A DNA stretch of 64,000 bases from Rhodococcus opacus (GTDB lineage: Bacteria; Actinomycetota; Actinomycetes; Mycobacteriales; Mycobacteriaceae). The position numbers and the translations under genes are program-made. Below the pieces are notes generated by a model that worked only from the letters and a program-made list of their open reading frames with translations, was not told the origin of the DNA and did no database searches. Shown here piece after piece: positions 1 through 9,709 of this stretch (position 1 is the first letter of the stretch; every line of letters starts with the position of its first letter). The stretch lies in assembly GCF_012396235.1 (NCBI RefSeq), contig NZ_JAAXPA010000020.1, forward strand, positions 62,001 to 126,000. Reading direction: 5' to 3'.

Positions 1-731
1 TGCATATGCGTCTCTCGGCGGTCGACGTGAAAGCCCCTTACCGGCTGTGCGTGACCGCGGCGGGGGCTCCCCGCTTCGAATCACGGAGTGTTCCGTCCGA
101 CCGGGCACCTTAGGCCGTTGATTCTTCGCCGCTTGTCGTGTTCGGCTCGGCCTGGTTCTCGCCTGGACACCGCTATCGCCCGAATCGACGAGATGACCTC
201 CGCAGCGACATGGTCAAGCCGAGCGACGCGGACCTGGCCTGGCTGCGGCCAGGCGATCGCCACCATGACCGACCGCGACCTGCTGGCCCGTAGAACCGAT
301 CGGCAGCGGCTGCGGACGATCGGCCTCGACGACCTTCGAAGAATTTTGCACCGCGCGAACGCTGCGCGGCACGGACCATCACCTCGGCCGGCGAACAGCC
401 TCCCCGCACCGATGCTCTCGCTGCAGCCGGCCGACAAGCATCGACGGGGTGTGCCGGTCGGCGGGTGCCAGGGTGCCCTTGACGGTCGTTTCCGCTGTTC
501 CGCCGATCAGGTCACCGCGATGACCTGAGGGCGCAGTGTGTCACCGGACGAGGAGGCACCGGCGACGAGCTGCGCCATCGAACCCGGCGGCACTCGTTCC
601 GGTGCCGAGTGCGCCGGCCAGGACGAGCCCGGCGCCGCCTAGAATGGGGTGATACGGACGCCTTCGCTGCATCGGGCGGGGTAGTCCGCGACGGCTGGAC
701 TCCTTGCGAGCCCGACCCGTGGGAGGTGGCC
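1..731. other. Region without a supported gene
   Basis: I see no gene here that I can support. The open frames on both strands have arginine-, proline- and serine-rich translations typical of chance frames in GC-rich DNA, and none shows a recognisable domain. The last part should hold the promoter of the UPF0182 gene. A GGGAGG ribosome binding site lies just before its ATG at 732. Confidence 0.5.
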
Positions 732-3704
732 ATGCAACCGTCCGACCGGATGCGGGCGCTGCCGCGGCGGGCCCGGGTCACGATCATGGTGACGGTGGCT
801 CTCGTTGCGTTGCTGGTGATCGGGCCGCGTCTGGTCTTGGTGTATACCGATTGGCTGTGGTTCGGTGAGGTCGGCTACCGCCGCGTGTGGGGGACCGTGC
901 TGGTCACCCGGCTGATCCTGTTCACGGCGGTGACGCTGCTGGTGGGTGCGATGATCTTCGCGGCCATGGTGTGGGCGTACCGGTCCCGCCCACTGTTCGC
1001 GGTCGAGGACTCGGCCGCGGCCGAGGCGAAGGATCCGCTCGAGCGGTATCGGACGGAGGTGCTGCGCCGCCCCCGGTCGTTCACGGTGGCGATCGCGCTG
1101 CTGCTGGCGCTGCCGTTCGGGCTGCACGCGCAGGCGAGTTGGGAGACGGTGCAACTGTTCTTGCACGGCGGCGGCTTCGGCACCGTGGACGCGGAGTTCG
1201 GGTACGACATCGGCTTCTACGTCTTCGACCTGCCGTTCTACCGCTTGATCCTGACGTGGCTGTTCATCGCGGTGTTCCTGGCGTTGCTGATCGGCCTGGG
1301 AACCCACTACCTGTTCGGCGGCGTCCGGCTGACCCCGAGCAAGGACCACGTCATCGAGGTGTCCCGGCCGGCGCGCATCCAGCTCGCAGTGCTCGCGGGC
1401 ACGTTCATCGCGCTGAAGGCGGCCTCGTACTGGTTCGACCGGTACTCCTTGTTGTGGAGCGGCCGGAAGGAGCCCACCTTCACTGGGGCCGGATACACCG
1501 ACATCAACGCGGTGCTGCCGGCCCGGTTGATCATGGTCGCGATCGCGGTGCTGTGCGCGGTGGCGTTCTTCGTCGCGATCGCGGTGCGGGACCTGCGGAT
1601 CCCGGCGATGGCCACGGCACTGCTGGTGCTCTCGGCGATCCTGGTCGGCGGAATCTATCCGGCGCTGATCGAGCAGTTCTCGGTCCGCCCGAACGCCGCC
1701 GACCGGGAGAGCCCCTACATCGAACGCAACATCGCCGCGACCCGGCAGGCCTACGGACTCGGCCCGGACCGGGTCGACTACCTCGACTACCCCGGGGTGG
1801 GCACCCGGCCGCCCCGGGACATTCCCGCCGACGTCACCACCATCGCCAACGCCCGCCTGCTGGACCCGACCGTGCTCTCGCGCACCTTCACCCAGCAGCA
1901 ACAGCTGAAGAATTTCTACGGCTTCCCCGAGCACCTCAACATCGACCGCTACACCATCGACGGACAACTCGCAGACTACATCGTCGCCGCCCGCGAGCTC
2001 TCCCCGAACAGCCTCAGCGGCAACCAGACCCAGTGGATCAACCGGCACACCGTCTACACCCACGGCAACGGGTTCATCGCCGCCCCCGCCAACAGGGTCA
2101 ACGCCGCCGTCCGCGATGTCGCCGGGCAGAGCGCGAGCAGCGACAGCGGGTACCCGATATACGCGGTCAGCGACATCGCCTCCCAGGCGGGCGGCGACCA
2201 GGTGATCCCGGTCGAGCAACCGCGCATCTACTTCGGTGAGGTGATCGCGCAGGCGGACCCGGACTACGCCATCGTCGGCAGCCCGGAGGGTGCGCCGCCG
2301 CGCGAGTACGACACCGACACCGCCCAGTACACCTACACCGGCACCGGTGGGGTGCCGGTGGGTAATTGGGTCAACCGGTTGGCGTTCGCCGCCCGGTACG
2401 CCGAACGCAACATCCTGTTCTCCGGCGCCATCGGGCCCGAGTCGAAGATCATCTTCAACCGGGACCCGGCCACCCGCGTCGAACACGTCGCTCCATGGCT
2501 GACCACCGACTCCAACCCGTATCCGGCGGTGGTCGGCGGCCGGATCGTGTGGATCGTCGACGGCTACACCACCGCCGCGCACTACCCGTACTCGCAGGTC
2601 GGTTCACTCACCGCGCCGGTCGTCACCGAGACCGGCCGCACCTCGCCCCCCGAGCACGTGTCCTATGTGCGGAACTCGGTGAAGGCCACCGTCGACGCCT
2701 ACGACGGCACCGTCACCCTCTACCAGATCGACGAGAACGACCCGGTCCTGCGGGCGTGGATGAGCGTGTTCCCCGGCACCGTGCAGCCGCCGAAGGCAAT
2801 CCCGACCGAGCTGCGCGCGCACTTCCGCTACCCCGAGGATTTGTTCCGCCTGCAGCGGGACCTGCTGGCGAAGTATCACGTCGATGATCCGCGGGAGTTC
2901 TTCACTACCAACGCGTTCTGGTCGGTGCCCAGCGATCCGACCGCAGACACCGGTGGGGAGCAGCCGCCGTACTACGTCCTGGTCGGCGACGCCGAGACCG
3001 CGGCCCCGTCCTTCCGGCTCACCAGCGCCATGGTCGGCTTCAACCGCGAATTCCTCTCCGCCTACCTCTCGGTGCACTCCGACCCCGAAAACTACGGCAG
3101 GATCGATATTCTGCGGTTGCCGACGGATACCCAGACCCAGGGCCCGCGGCAGACCCAGAACTCGATGATCTCCGACACTCGCGTCGCGTCCGAGCGCACC
3201 CTGCTCGAGCGGTCCAATCGGATCTACTACGCCAACCTGCTGACGCTGCCGATCGCCGACGGCGGCATCCTCTACGTCGAACCGGTTTTCACCGAACGTT
3301 TGACCAGCACGCCCAACGGTTCCACCTTCCCGCAGCTGGCCCGGGTGCTGGTCAGCTACCGCGAACCGGGCACGGGCGGAGTGCGGATCGGCTACGCCCC
3401 CACTCTCGCCGAGGCCCTCGACCAGGTCTTCGGCACCGGCACCGGCGCCGTCGCCACCGCACCCGGCGGCGACGCCACCACACCACCACCTACCGGCGGG
3501 CAACCGCCGCCGCCGCCTCCACCGGGCGCCCCGCCGCCGGCGGCATCGGACCAGCTGACCGCCGCGGTCCTCGAACTCAACGACGCCCTGGCCAACCTGC
3601 GCGAGGCGCAACGCACCGGCGACTTCACCGCCTACGGCGCGGCCCTGGACCGCCTTCAACAGGCCATCGACACCTATCTGGTCGCCGGCGGAACCCCGCG
3701 TTGA
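732..3704 (+). CDS. UPF0182 family integral membrane protein
   Basis: This 990-residue protein belongs to the actinobacterial UPF0182 family (mycobacterial Rv3193c type), whose function is unknown. About seven hydrophobic segments lie in the first 320 residues, for example around residues 18-40, 60-85, 110-130 and 165-195. They are followed by a large, probably extracytoplasmic domain. Near the C-terminus there is a proline/glycine-rich linker (bases about 3470-3545) and then a short helical tail. The open frame extends 41 codons upstream, but the ATG at 732 follows GGGAGG at a good distance and starts directly before the first membrane segment, so I chose it. Length and architecture are normal for the family. 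It appears to be transcribed alone. Confidence 0.93.
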   Translation: MQPSDRMRALPRRARVTIMVTVALVALLVIGPRLVLVYTDWLWFGEVGYRRVWGTVLVTRLILFTAVTLLVGAMIFAAMVWAYRSRPLFAVEDSAAAEAKDPLERYRTEVLRRPRSFTVAIALLLALPFGLHAQASWETVQLFLHGGGFGTVDAEFGYDIGFYVFDLPFYRLILTWLFIAVFLALLIGLGTHYLFGGVRLTPSKDHVIEVSRPARIQLAVLAGTFIALKAASYWFDRYSLLWSGRKEPTFTGAGYTDINAVLPARLIMVAIAVLCAVAFFVAIAVRDLRIPAMATALLVLSAILVGGIYPALIEQFSVRPNAADRESPYIERNIAATRQAYGLGPDRVDYLDYPGVGTRPPRDIPADVTTIANARLLDPTVLSRTFTQQQQLKNFYGFPEHLNIDRYTIDGQLADYIVAARELSPNSLSGNQTQWINRHTVYTHGNGFIAAPANRVNAAVRDVAGQSASSDSGYPIYAVSDIASQAGGDQVIPVEQPRIYFGEVIAQADPDYAIVGSPEGAPPREYDTDTAQYTYTGTGGVPVGNWVNRLAFAARYAERNILFSGAIGPESKIIFNRDPATRVEHVAPWLTTDSNPYPAVVGGRIVWIVDGYTTAAHYPYSQVGSLTAPVVTETGRTSPPEHVSYVRNSVKATVDAYDGTVTLYQIDENDPVLRAWMSVFPGTVQPPKAIPTELRAHFRYPEDLFRLQRDLLAKYHVDDPREFFTTNAFWSVPSDPTADTGGEQPPYYVLVGDAETAAPSFRLTSAMVGFNREFLSAYLSVHSDPENYGRIDILRLPTDTQTQGPRQTQNSMISDTRVASERTLLERSNRIYYANLLTLPIADGGILYVEPVFTERLTSTPNGSTFPQLARVLVSYREPGTGGVRIGYAPTLAEALDQVFGTGTGAVATAPGGDATTPPPTGGQPPPPPPPGAPPPAASDQLTAAVLELNDALANLREAQRTGDFTAYGAALDRLQQAIDTYLVAGGTPR

Positions 3705-4007
3705 CGCGTCCCCTCCGCACGCTCCGTTCAATGACGTTGTGCTGTAAAGAAAGTCACAGGTTCGACGACGTCGGGTAGGCCGGCCAGAACCACCCGCCGG
3801 CCGCGTACGTGCACCCCGGCCCGTCCCTTCGCCGCCCTCGACCCGATGGCGGCGTTGGACAAGGCGACTACCGAACGGCTCGAGGATTCCTGGAGGACCT
3901 CTAGCGTGAGGCAGTGCCACATTCGGGCACGGGGCACCCGTTCCTCATGTAAGACGCGCGGTTCGGGTTCGACCCGCACGGCAATCGGCGCGCAGCGCGT
4001 CAGGGAA

Positions 4008-4200
4008 TCAGATGCCGGCGAGGTCGCCGGGAAAGCCGGCGGTCGGGAAGTCGGTGTTGAAAACGACACTGTCCGATGCGATTCGGAAGTCGGCTGCTGC
4101 TGCCATCGACAGACTGGAGTCTGCGCAGCCGCCGTTGATGGCGGCGATGGTCGGTTGCGGCATCAGGTACAGCCGCTGCGTCACCTGGCTTGGCAGCCGA
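4008..4200 (-). pseudogene. Enoyl-CoA hydratase/isomerase (crotonase) internal fragment
   Basis: About 60 codons match the central part of crotonase-fold enzymes. The key stretch reads PQPTIAAINGGCADSSLSMA and continues into a segment like ADFRIAS..VFNT..F..AG..GDLAGI, the region that builds the oxyanion hole and active-site wall. The frame stops at 4008, where an intact enzyme would continue for about another 100 residues, and no N-terminal half exists. Upstream, the sequence joins a LysR N-terminal fragment in another frame. It is a decayed remnant, not a functional gene. Confidence 0.72.
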
Positions 4201-4303
4201 AGACGCGAAACGACGGCTGGGCGACGTGCAAGGCCTCGGCCGCTCTGTTGATGCCGCCGTTGTCCACGACTGCAGGAAAATACTCCATCTGCCGCACGTC
4301 CAT
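4201..4303 (-). pseudogene. LysR-type regulator N-terminal fragment
   Basis: From an ATG at 4303 (minus strand) about 32 codons read MDVRQMEYFPAVVDNGGINR and then RAAEALHVAQPS. This is the start of a LysR winged helix-turn-helix and closely resembles the start of the intact LysR gene at 8361 (MDIRQLEYFLAVVEHQGVNR). Homology ends at about 4210, within the helix-turn-helix, and the frame runs into a crotonase remnant and stops at 4181. It looks like a deletion that fused the 5' end of a regulator gene to the middle of an enzyme gene. Confidence 0.75.
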
Positions 4304-4550
4304 GCTGGCAACGTGACCCACTGGGGCACGCGTCCGCAGTGCCCCAGTCTGCCCGTCGTTGTGGCCCCGGTTCCGGCTCGCAGGACGTACCTGACCAGAA
4401 CCTATAGGCAAAACCGTATGGTCCGACCGCGGATTGCCGGTTGATGCTGCGCCGCGACTCGGCTGTGCTGTTGGTACCGCTCCCGGGACCCATCGCATCT
4501 GCCGTCGGGGCCATCCACTGCCTGAGCGCTCACACTTCCGGAGGATATTC

Positions 4551-5897
4551 ATGGTGACGATCGAAACCAGTCCGGGCGACACCGGACAGCGGCGGCCGCG
4601 CCCGGCGAGCCGTCGTGCGTGGGGCATTGTCGTTCTGCTGTTCCTGTTCTTCACGCTGAACTTTGCCGACAAAGCCGCGATCGGACTGGCGAGCCACCAG
4701 ATCCGTGACAACCTCGGAATCACCGCAGGTCAGTATGGGTTGCTCAGCAGTGCCTTCTTCTGGCTGTTCGCGGTCGGTGCGGTCACCCTCACCGCGGTAC
4801 TCCGCAAGATCTCGTACACCTGGGGTGCCGGACTGCTGATGGTGACCTGGATTGTCAGCATGTTGCCCCTGACCGTTCAGACGTCGTTCGGTGTGCTCCT
4901 CGCGTGCCGAATTGCGTTGGGCTTCTTCGAAGGTCCCGCGCACGCGCTGTGTCAGTCGATCGTCGCCGACCGCTTTGCGCCGGACAAGAGGGCGACGGCC
5001 GGCGCCCTCGTCAACGCCGGCTCCTCGGTGGGCCCGCTGGTGGCCGCCCCCGTGCTGACCTGGGTGATCCTGACCTGGTCCTGGCACGCCGCGTTCGCTG
5101 TCCTCGTTGCCCTGGGTGTGCTGTGGGTGATCGGGTGGTTCTGGTACACCGAGAAGCTGCCGCTCAAGCGGACCGAGGCTGCGGTCGAGGGCGTCGCGAA
5201 GATCGACGACCCCAACGGCCACATCGTGGTTCCCTTCCGCCGCCTGCTGATGTTGCAGAGTTTCTGGGGCCTGGTCCTCCTCTCGTTCGCCGGTTACCTG
5301 ATCTCCTCGCTCAAGGTGGCGTGGCTGCCGGCGTACATGAACGAGGGGCTCGGGTACTCGGCGAGCACCGTCGGCACGCTGGTGACACTGCCGTACATCG
5401 TCGCGGTTGCGGTCCTGCTCTCGGCGGGGCTGCTGTCCGGCCGGCTGCTCCGGAGGGGCTACAGCGCACGGGTCGCGCGCGGCTACCTCACCGGGGCGTA
5501 TCTGCTGGTCGGAGGCATCTCGATGGTGATCTTCACCCAGCTCGCGCCGGGACCGTTGCAGCTGATATTCGTGATTGCCGCGTTTGCGGTCAACAGTGTC
5601 GCGTTCTCCGTCGCCTTTGCCGGTGCGTCCGACTTCCTGCCGGCCCGGCAGCGGGTGGCGTTCTTCGGCTGCATCATCGCCGCCTACAGCGTCGCGGGCA
5701 TCGTTGCCCCGTACGCCCTCGGACTGATCGTCGAGCATGCACCCAGCGCGGCGCAGGGCTACTCGACCGGTTTCATGTTCGTCGGCATCACGGTGTGCGT
5801 GCTCGGTGTCGTCGGTGGCGTGATGCTCAACCCCGAGAGGGCCAAGGCCAGGCTCGAGAATCTGACCGCCGAATACGCGGCGCGAGAGGCACGGTGA
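4551..5897 (+). CDS. MFS transporter (organic anion/aromatic acid type)
   Basis: A 448-residue major facilitator with about 12 hydrophobic segments. After a short basic cytoplasmic N-terminus, the first helix reads LFLFFTLNFADKAAIGLA, a D/K-containing helix 1 typical of the anion:cation symporter-like branch. The A-like motif falls near residues 100-150. The start at 4551 is preceded by GGAGG at 4540-4544. The stop overlaps the CoA-transferase start as GTGA, so the transporter, CoA-transferase and acyl-CoA dehydrogenase form one operon. This suggests import of a carboxylic acid that is then activated to a CoA ester. The substrate cannot be read from sequence. Confidence 0.88.
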   Translation: MVTIETSPGDTGQRRPRPASRRAWGIVVLLFLFFTLNFADKAAIGLASHQIRDNLGITAGQYGLLSSAFFWLFAVGAVTLTAVLRKISYTWGAGLLMVTWIVSMLPLTVQTSFGVLLACRIALGFFEGPAHALCQSIVADRFAPDKRATAGALVNAGSSVGPLVAAPVLTWVILTWSWHAAFAVLVALGVLWVIGWFWYTEKLPLKRTEAAVEGVAKIDDPNGHIVVPFRRLLMLQSFWGLVLLSFAGYLISSLKVAWLPAYMNEGLGYSASTVGTLVTLPYIVAVAVLLSAGLLSGRLLRRGYSARVARGYLTGAYLLVGGISMVIFTQLAPGPLQLIFVIAAFAVNSVAFSVAFAGASDFLPARQRVAFFGCIIAAYSVAGIVAPYALGLIVEHAPSAAQGYSTGFMFVGITVCVLGVVGGVMLNPERAKARLENLTAEYAAREAR

Positions 5898-7096
5898 GCA
5901 CCATGCGTGGACCCCTCACCGGCATCCGGGTACTCGACCTCGGCCAATACATCGCCGGACCCAGTGCCTGTCAGACCCTCGCGGATCTCGGCGCGGACGT
6001 CCTGAAAGTCGAGAGCTTGCGCGGCGATCAGGCTCGGAGTATCGGTACGTTCGGCGAAGCGATGGTGCAGGCCTACAACCGGGACAAACGCAGCATCGCC
6101 CTCGATTTGAGCCGAGAGGAAGCGCGGGTGATTCTCCACCGGTTGCTGGCCGAAGCCGATGTGCTGGTTCAGAATTTCCGCAACGGCTCCGCCGAACGTC
6201 TGGGAATCGGAGCGGACGAACTGAGCCGCCGTTACCCCCGGCTCGTGCACGGAAGCGTGACCGGATTCGGGGTCAACGGGCCCTCGAGCGCCCGTCCGGG
6301 ACTCGACATCGCAGCGCAGGCGGAGTTCGGGCTGATGCATGCCACCGGGGAAGCGGACGGGGAGCCGCAACGGCTGGGGCTGCCCGCCGCCGACGTCACC
6401 GCGGCCAATGCGCTCGCCACCGGCATCCTCGCCGCGCTGTACCGGCGAACTTCGACCGGTCGAGGCGCGCACGTTCAGACATCGCTGATGGAGGCGACAC
6501 TGGCGATGCAGGCGGCGAACTGGGGGGAGTACACGATCACCGGGCAGGCACCGCGGCGCAAGGGCAACGGCCAGGCACACGCCGCTCCGGCTGCAGACGT
6601 CGTCAGCCTGACGGACGGAAAGATCGTGCTCTCGGCCTACACGGACGAAAAGTGGTCTGCTCTGTGTCATCTCATCGATCGCCCGGACATGATCGACGAT
6701 CCGCGGTTCGTCGACAACCCGGCGCGCGTCGCGCACCGGCACGCACTCTTGGCGACTCTGTCCGAAGCGTTCGGCACGATGACGCGCGATCAGGCCGTCG
6801 AGCGGTTACTGTCCGCCCAGATAGTATGCGGCGCAATACGATCCTTCGACAACCTGGCCGAAGACAAGGACGTCGTGGCGTCCGGGGTTCTCGTCGACGT
6901 CGCCGGAGCCGACGGCACGTCGTTCACCAGTCCCGGGCTGGCATTCACGCTCGACGGCCGTCGCCGCACCACATCGGTCGCCGCACCGGCCACCGGTCAG
7001 CACACCTCGGCCGTCCTGCACGAACTCGGCTACACGGACGAGGAAGTGGCCGGACTGTTCGACAGCTGCGTTGTCGGCGACTCCGCACTCAACTGA
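5894..7096 (+). CDS. CaiB/BaiF family (class III) CoA-transferase
   Basis: A 400-residue class III CoA-transferase, which moves CoA between carboxylic acids through an active-site aspartyl-CoA intermediate. The N-terminus carries the family signature GIRVLDLGQYIAGPSACQ and then LADLGADVLKVE. The segment GLDIAAQAEFGLM near residue 137 contains the expected catalytic aspartate region. The GTG at 5894 overlaps the MFS stop (GTGA). An ATG three codons later (5903) is an alternative. Together with the next gene this predicts conversion of an imported acid to its CoA thioester followed by alpha,beta-dehydrogenation. Confidence 0.9.
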   Translation: MSTMRGPLTGIRVLDLGQYIAGPSACQTLADLGADVLKVESLRGDQARSIGTFGEAMVQAYNRDKRSIALDLSREEARVILHRLLAEADVLVQNFRNGSAERLGIGADELSRRYPRLVHGSVTGFGVNGPSSARPGLDIAAQAEFGLMHATGEADGEPQRLGLPAADVTAANALATGILAALYRRTSTGRGAHVQTSLMEATLAMQAANWGEYTITGQAPRRKGNGQAHAAPAADVVSLTDGKIVLSAYTDEKWSALCHLIDRPDMIDDPRFVDNPARVAHRHALLATLSEAFGTMTRDQAVERLLSAQIVCGAIRSFDNLAEDKDVVASGVLVDVAGADGTSFTSPGLAFTLDGRRRTTSVAAPATGQHTSAVLHELGYTDEEVAGLFDSCVVGDSALN

Positions 7097-7120
7097 CACC
7101 CATTTCGAAAGGTTCCCTAC

Positions 7121-8314
7121 ATGATCGACCCAGAGGTCTTGGACTACGACTTCCCCACCTACCTGAAGGTGATCGCCGACTTCACCGAAAACGAACTCGT
7201 CCCAGCCGAGAACGAGATGGTCGAGGCGGGTGCGGTTCCCGCCCGAATCCTCGACCGGATGGCGGCACTCGGCCTGTTCGGCATTTCCATACCGCGCACG
7301 TACGGCGGCCTCGAATGGTCGATGGAGCAGCAGGTACGGCTCACCTTCGAATTCACCCGTGCATCGTGCGTCTACCGCTCACGCTTCTCGACCGTGATCG
7401 GACTGTGCTCGCAGGCGATCCTCGATCACGGCACCGAGGAACAGCGCCTGCGGATGCTTCCCGCCATGGCCGCAGGCGAGTTGGTCACGGCATTCGCCCT
7501 CACCGAGGAAGCGGCAGGCTCGGATGCGGCCCACCTGCGCACCACCGCCGTGCGTCGAGGCGACGTGTACCTGCTCGACGGATGCAAGCGCTACATCACG
7601 AACGCCGCCTGGGCGGACGCGTTCATCGTCTTCGCGCGGACCGACGAATCGGACGAGGGCGCCGGCGGGGTGTCAGCCCTCATCGTGGACGCCGACTCGC
7701 CCGGCGTGCGGACGGCCCTGCCCACGATCATGAACGGGCACGCCGAGGCGCCGGTCGGCGAGATCTACTTCGACGGTGTCGAAGTGCCTGCTGCGAACCT
7801 TCTCGGGGGCATCGAAGGCGCGGGGCTGACGATGGCACTGCGCGGCATCAATCACGCGCGTCTGCATGTCGCCGCGACCTGTGTCGGTCAGGCGACTCGC
7901 ATGTTGGAAGAGACGACTTCACATGTCAACGGCCGCAGACAGTTCGGTGCTCCGCTGGCGGATCTCGGCGCGGTTCAGGCGACGCTCGGAGCCGGCTTCG
8001 CCGAACTCGAGGCCGGACGTGCACTGACAGTGGAGAGTGCGCGAGCCTTCGACGAGGGCGACATCCCACGCCACCGCATCGCCGCCGCCAAGCTGTACAG
8101 CTCCGAGATGGCGAGCCGGGTCGCCGACCGTTGCGTTCAGCTTCTGGGCGGTGAGGGCATCGTCGGTTCACACCCCGTGCCGCGGATGTGGCGTGACGTT
8201 CGTGCGCTCCGCATCTACGAGGGATCCTCGCCGATCCACGAGCGGAACCTCGCCAAGGCCATGATCAGACAAGTCGGCGTCGACGGGACACTGCCCGACT
8301 CCTACCGCGCCTGA
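7121..8314 (+). CDS. Acyl-CoA dehydrogenase family protein
   Basis: A 397-residue acyl-CoA dehydrogenase with the usual N-terminal helical, middle beta and C-terminal helical domains. The flavin/substrate motif FALTEEAAGSDAAHLRT lies near residue 127. The C-terminal signature CVQLLGGEGI followed by RDVRALRIYEGSSPIHERN includes the usual catalytic-base region (IYEG). Length is normal. GAAAGG lies upstream of the ATG, and the gap to the CoA-transferase is only 24 bp. The substrate is unknown. The short-chain acyl-CoA or glutaryl-CoA-like group is possible but not shown. Confidence 0.92.
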   Translation: MIDPEVLDYDFPTYLKVIADFTENELVPAENEMVEAGAVPARILDRMAALGLFGISIPRTYGGLEWSMEQQVRLTFEFTRASCVYRSRFSTVIGLCSQAILDHGTEEQRLRMLPAMAAGELVTAFALTEEAAGSDAAHLRTTAVRRGDVYLLDGCKRYITNAAWADAFIVFARTDESDEGAGGVSALIVDADSPGVRTALPTIMNGHAEAPVGEIYFDGVEVPAANLLGGIEGAGLTMALRGINHARLHVAATCVGQATRMLEETTSHVNGRRQFGAPLADLGAVQATLGAGFAELEAGRALTVESARAFDEGDIPRHRIAAAKLYSSEMASRVADRCVQLLGGEGIVGSHPVPRMWRDVRALRIYEGSSPIHERNLAKAMIRQVGVDGTLPDSYRA

Positions 8315-8360
8315 CACGGAAGGAGTGCCGGTCCGCCGGGGCGGAGGGAAGTATGAGGCC

Positions 8361-9356
8361 ATGGACATCCGACAACTCGAGTACTTCCTAGCCGTTGTCG
8401 AGCACCAGGGTGTGAACCGGGCGGCTCAACACCTGCACGTCGCGCAGGCATCGCTCTCACAGGGCATCCGTCAGCTCGAACGTGAGCTGAAGCTGAGCCT
8501 GTTTCACCGGACCGGCCGAAATCTTGTGCTCAACCCCGCGGGCCAGCTGCTGGTGGAGCCTGCCCGCAAAGTGCTCGGCGACCTCGTCGCTGCGCAGGAC
8601 ATCATGCGCGGGGCTCGTGAACTGCAGGTCGGGTCTGTCACGATCGGCACGATGCCGGAGATGTCCAGCGAGGCGGTCGCCGCGTGGAGTGCCTCGTTCA
8701 CGGGTCTCTACCCCGAGATCCGGATCGAGCTGTTGGAGTTCCCCGGCGCCAGGGAACTCTGCGACGAGGTGCTTGCCGGGCACTGCGAGCTCGGATTCAC
8801 CACCTTTCCCGTTCCGACGGAGAACCTCGAGCGAGTGGAACTGGGGGACCAGAGGCTGTTGCTCGTGATGCCGCCCGGGACCGCCACCCCGGACGCGCCG
8901 TTCGAGCTGCGGCGGCTCGAGGGTGTGCCGCTCGTGGTGAGTAACTCGGCGCTACGTGAGAACGACATCGTCGCCTCGATGCTACGACGAGAGTCGGTGA
9001 TTCCACTGGTCCGGGCGCAGATGCCGAACCGGCACGCGCAGATGACGCTGGTCCTCAACGGTGCCGTCAGCGCATTGCTGCCGCTGCGGATGGCGACGGC
9101 CGCTCACCGATTGGGCGCGGTCGTCGTCGAAACCGATCCGGAGATCCGGACGCCGTTCGGCATCGTGCACCGCCCCGGGGCCCTGACCCCCGCCGCACGG
9201 AGCTTCGCCGTCCAGAGCCACGCGGACCTGGCACGGCGCAACGCCCGGATCGCCGAACTGGAGGAAGCAGGCGCGTCGCTTCTCGACGCCGCCCTGACGG
9301 AACAGGCCGAAGGGGAAATGAACAGACACCGCACTCGGAAAGGACCTGGCACCTGA
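8361..9356 (+). CDS. LysR family transcriptional regulator
   Basis: A 331-residue LysR regulator. The winged helix-turn-helix occupies residues 1-60 (MDIRQLEYFLAVVEHQGVNR, then AAQHLHVAQASLSQGIRQLE), followed by a substrate-binding-like effector domain. I chose the ATG at 8361 because it starts the canonical LysR N-terminus and is preceded by GGAGGGAAG. It follows the acyl-CoA dehydrogenase by 46 bp on the same strand, so it is probably cotranscribed and may regulate the operon. It is clearly related to the LysR remnant at 4201-4303. Confidence 0.93.
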   Translation: MDIRQLEYFLAVVEHQGVNRAAQHLHVAQASLSQGIRQLERELKLSLFHRTGRNLVLNPAGQLLVEPARKVLGDLVAAQDIMRGARELQVGSVTIGTMPEMSSEAVAAWSASFTGLYPEIRIELLEFPGARELCDEVLAGHCELGFTTFPVPTENLERVELGDQRLLLVMPPGTATPDAPFELRRLEGVPLVVSNSALRENDIVASMLRRESVIPLVRAQMPNRHAQMTLVLNGAVSALLPLRMATAAHRLGAVVVETDPEIRTPFGIVHRPGALTPAARSFAVQSHADLARRNARIAELEEAGASLLDAALTEQAEGEMNRHRTRKGPGT

Positions 9357-9709
9357 TGCCGAACTGGACACCGTTCCGTTCCGGAAAGGACCCCGACCCA
9401 CGCTTCACGCTCGCGAACGAACGCACCTACCTGGCCTGGATTCGCACGGCCACGGCATTCGTCGCCTCCGGGCTCGGGGTCGAGGCCTTCGGTGGCAGTC
9501 TGCTCCCGCCTGCCGTTCGTACGGGGCTGGCCGCACTGCTCCTCATTTCGGGTGCCGTCGTCGCGGTCGCGTCTTTCGTCCAGTGGATCAGTGCCGAGCG
9601 AGCACTGCGGACGGGCCGCACGCTGCCGGTTCCGGTAATGGCACCGGTCGTCGGTGTGGTGCTCGTCGTCTGCGCATCCGTCTTGGTCGTCGAAGTTCTG
9701 AGGTTCTGA
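9356..9709 (+). CDS. DUF202 (YidH-type) membrane protein
   Basis: A 117-residue protein with three hydrophobic segments. The DUF202 signature DPRFTLANERTYLAWIRTAT is at residues 13-32. The ATG overlaps the LysR stop (TGATG), which indicates translational coupling. The family is widespread and of unknown function. The gene directly downstream encodes a second DUF202 protein, a tandem arrangement common in actinobacteria. Confidence 0.9.
   Translation: MPNWTPFRSGKDPDPRFTLANERTYLAWIRTATAFVASGLGVEAFGGSLLPPAVRTGLAALLLISGAVVAVASFVQWISAERALRTGRTLPVPVMAPVVGVVLVVCASVLVVEVLRF

Noticed and set aside
88..528. Plus-strand frame of 146 codons at the left end
   Set aside because: No recognisable motif and no ribosome binding site. 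I considered a transposase remnant but could not find any conserved transposase segment.
639..2582. Long minus-strand open frame of 647 codons opposite the UPF0182 gene
   Set aside because: The translation is rich in H, R, D, Q and V without any domain and is the shadow of a well-supported gene in GC-rich DNA.
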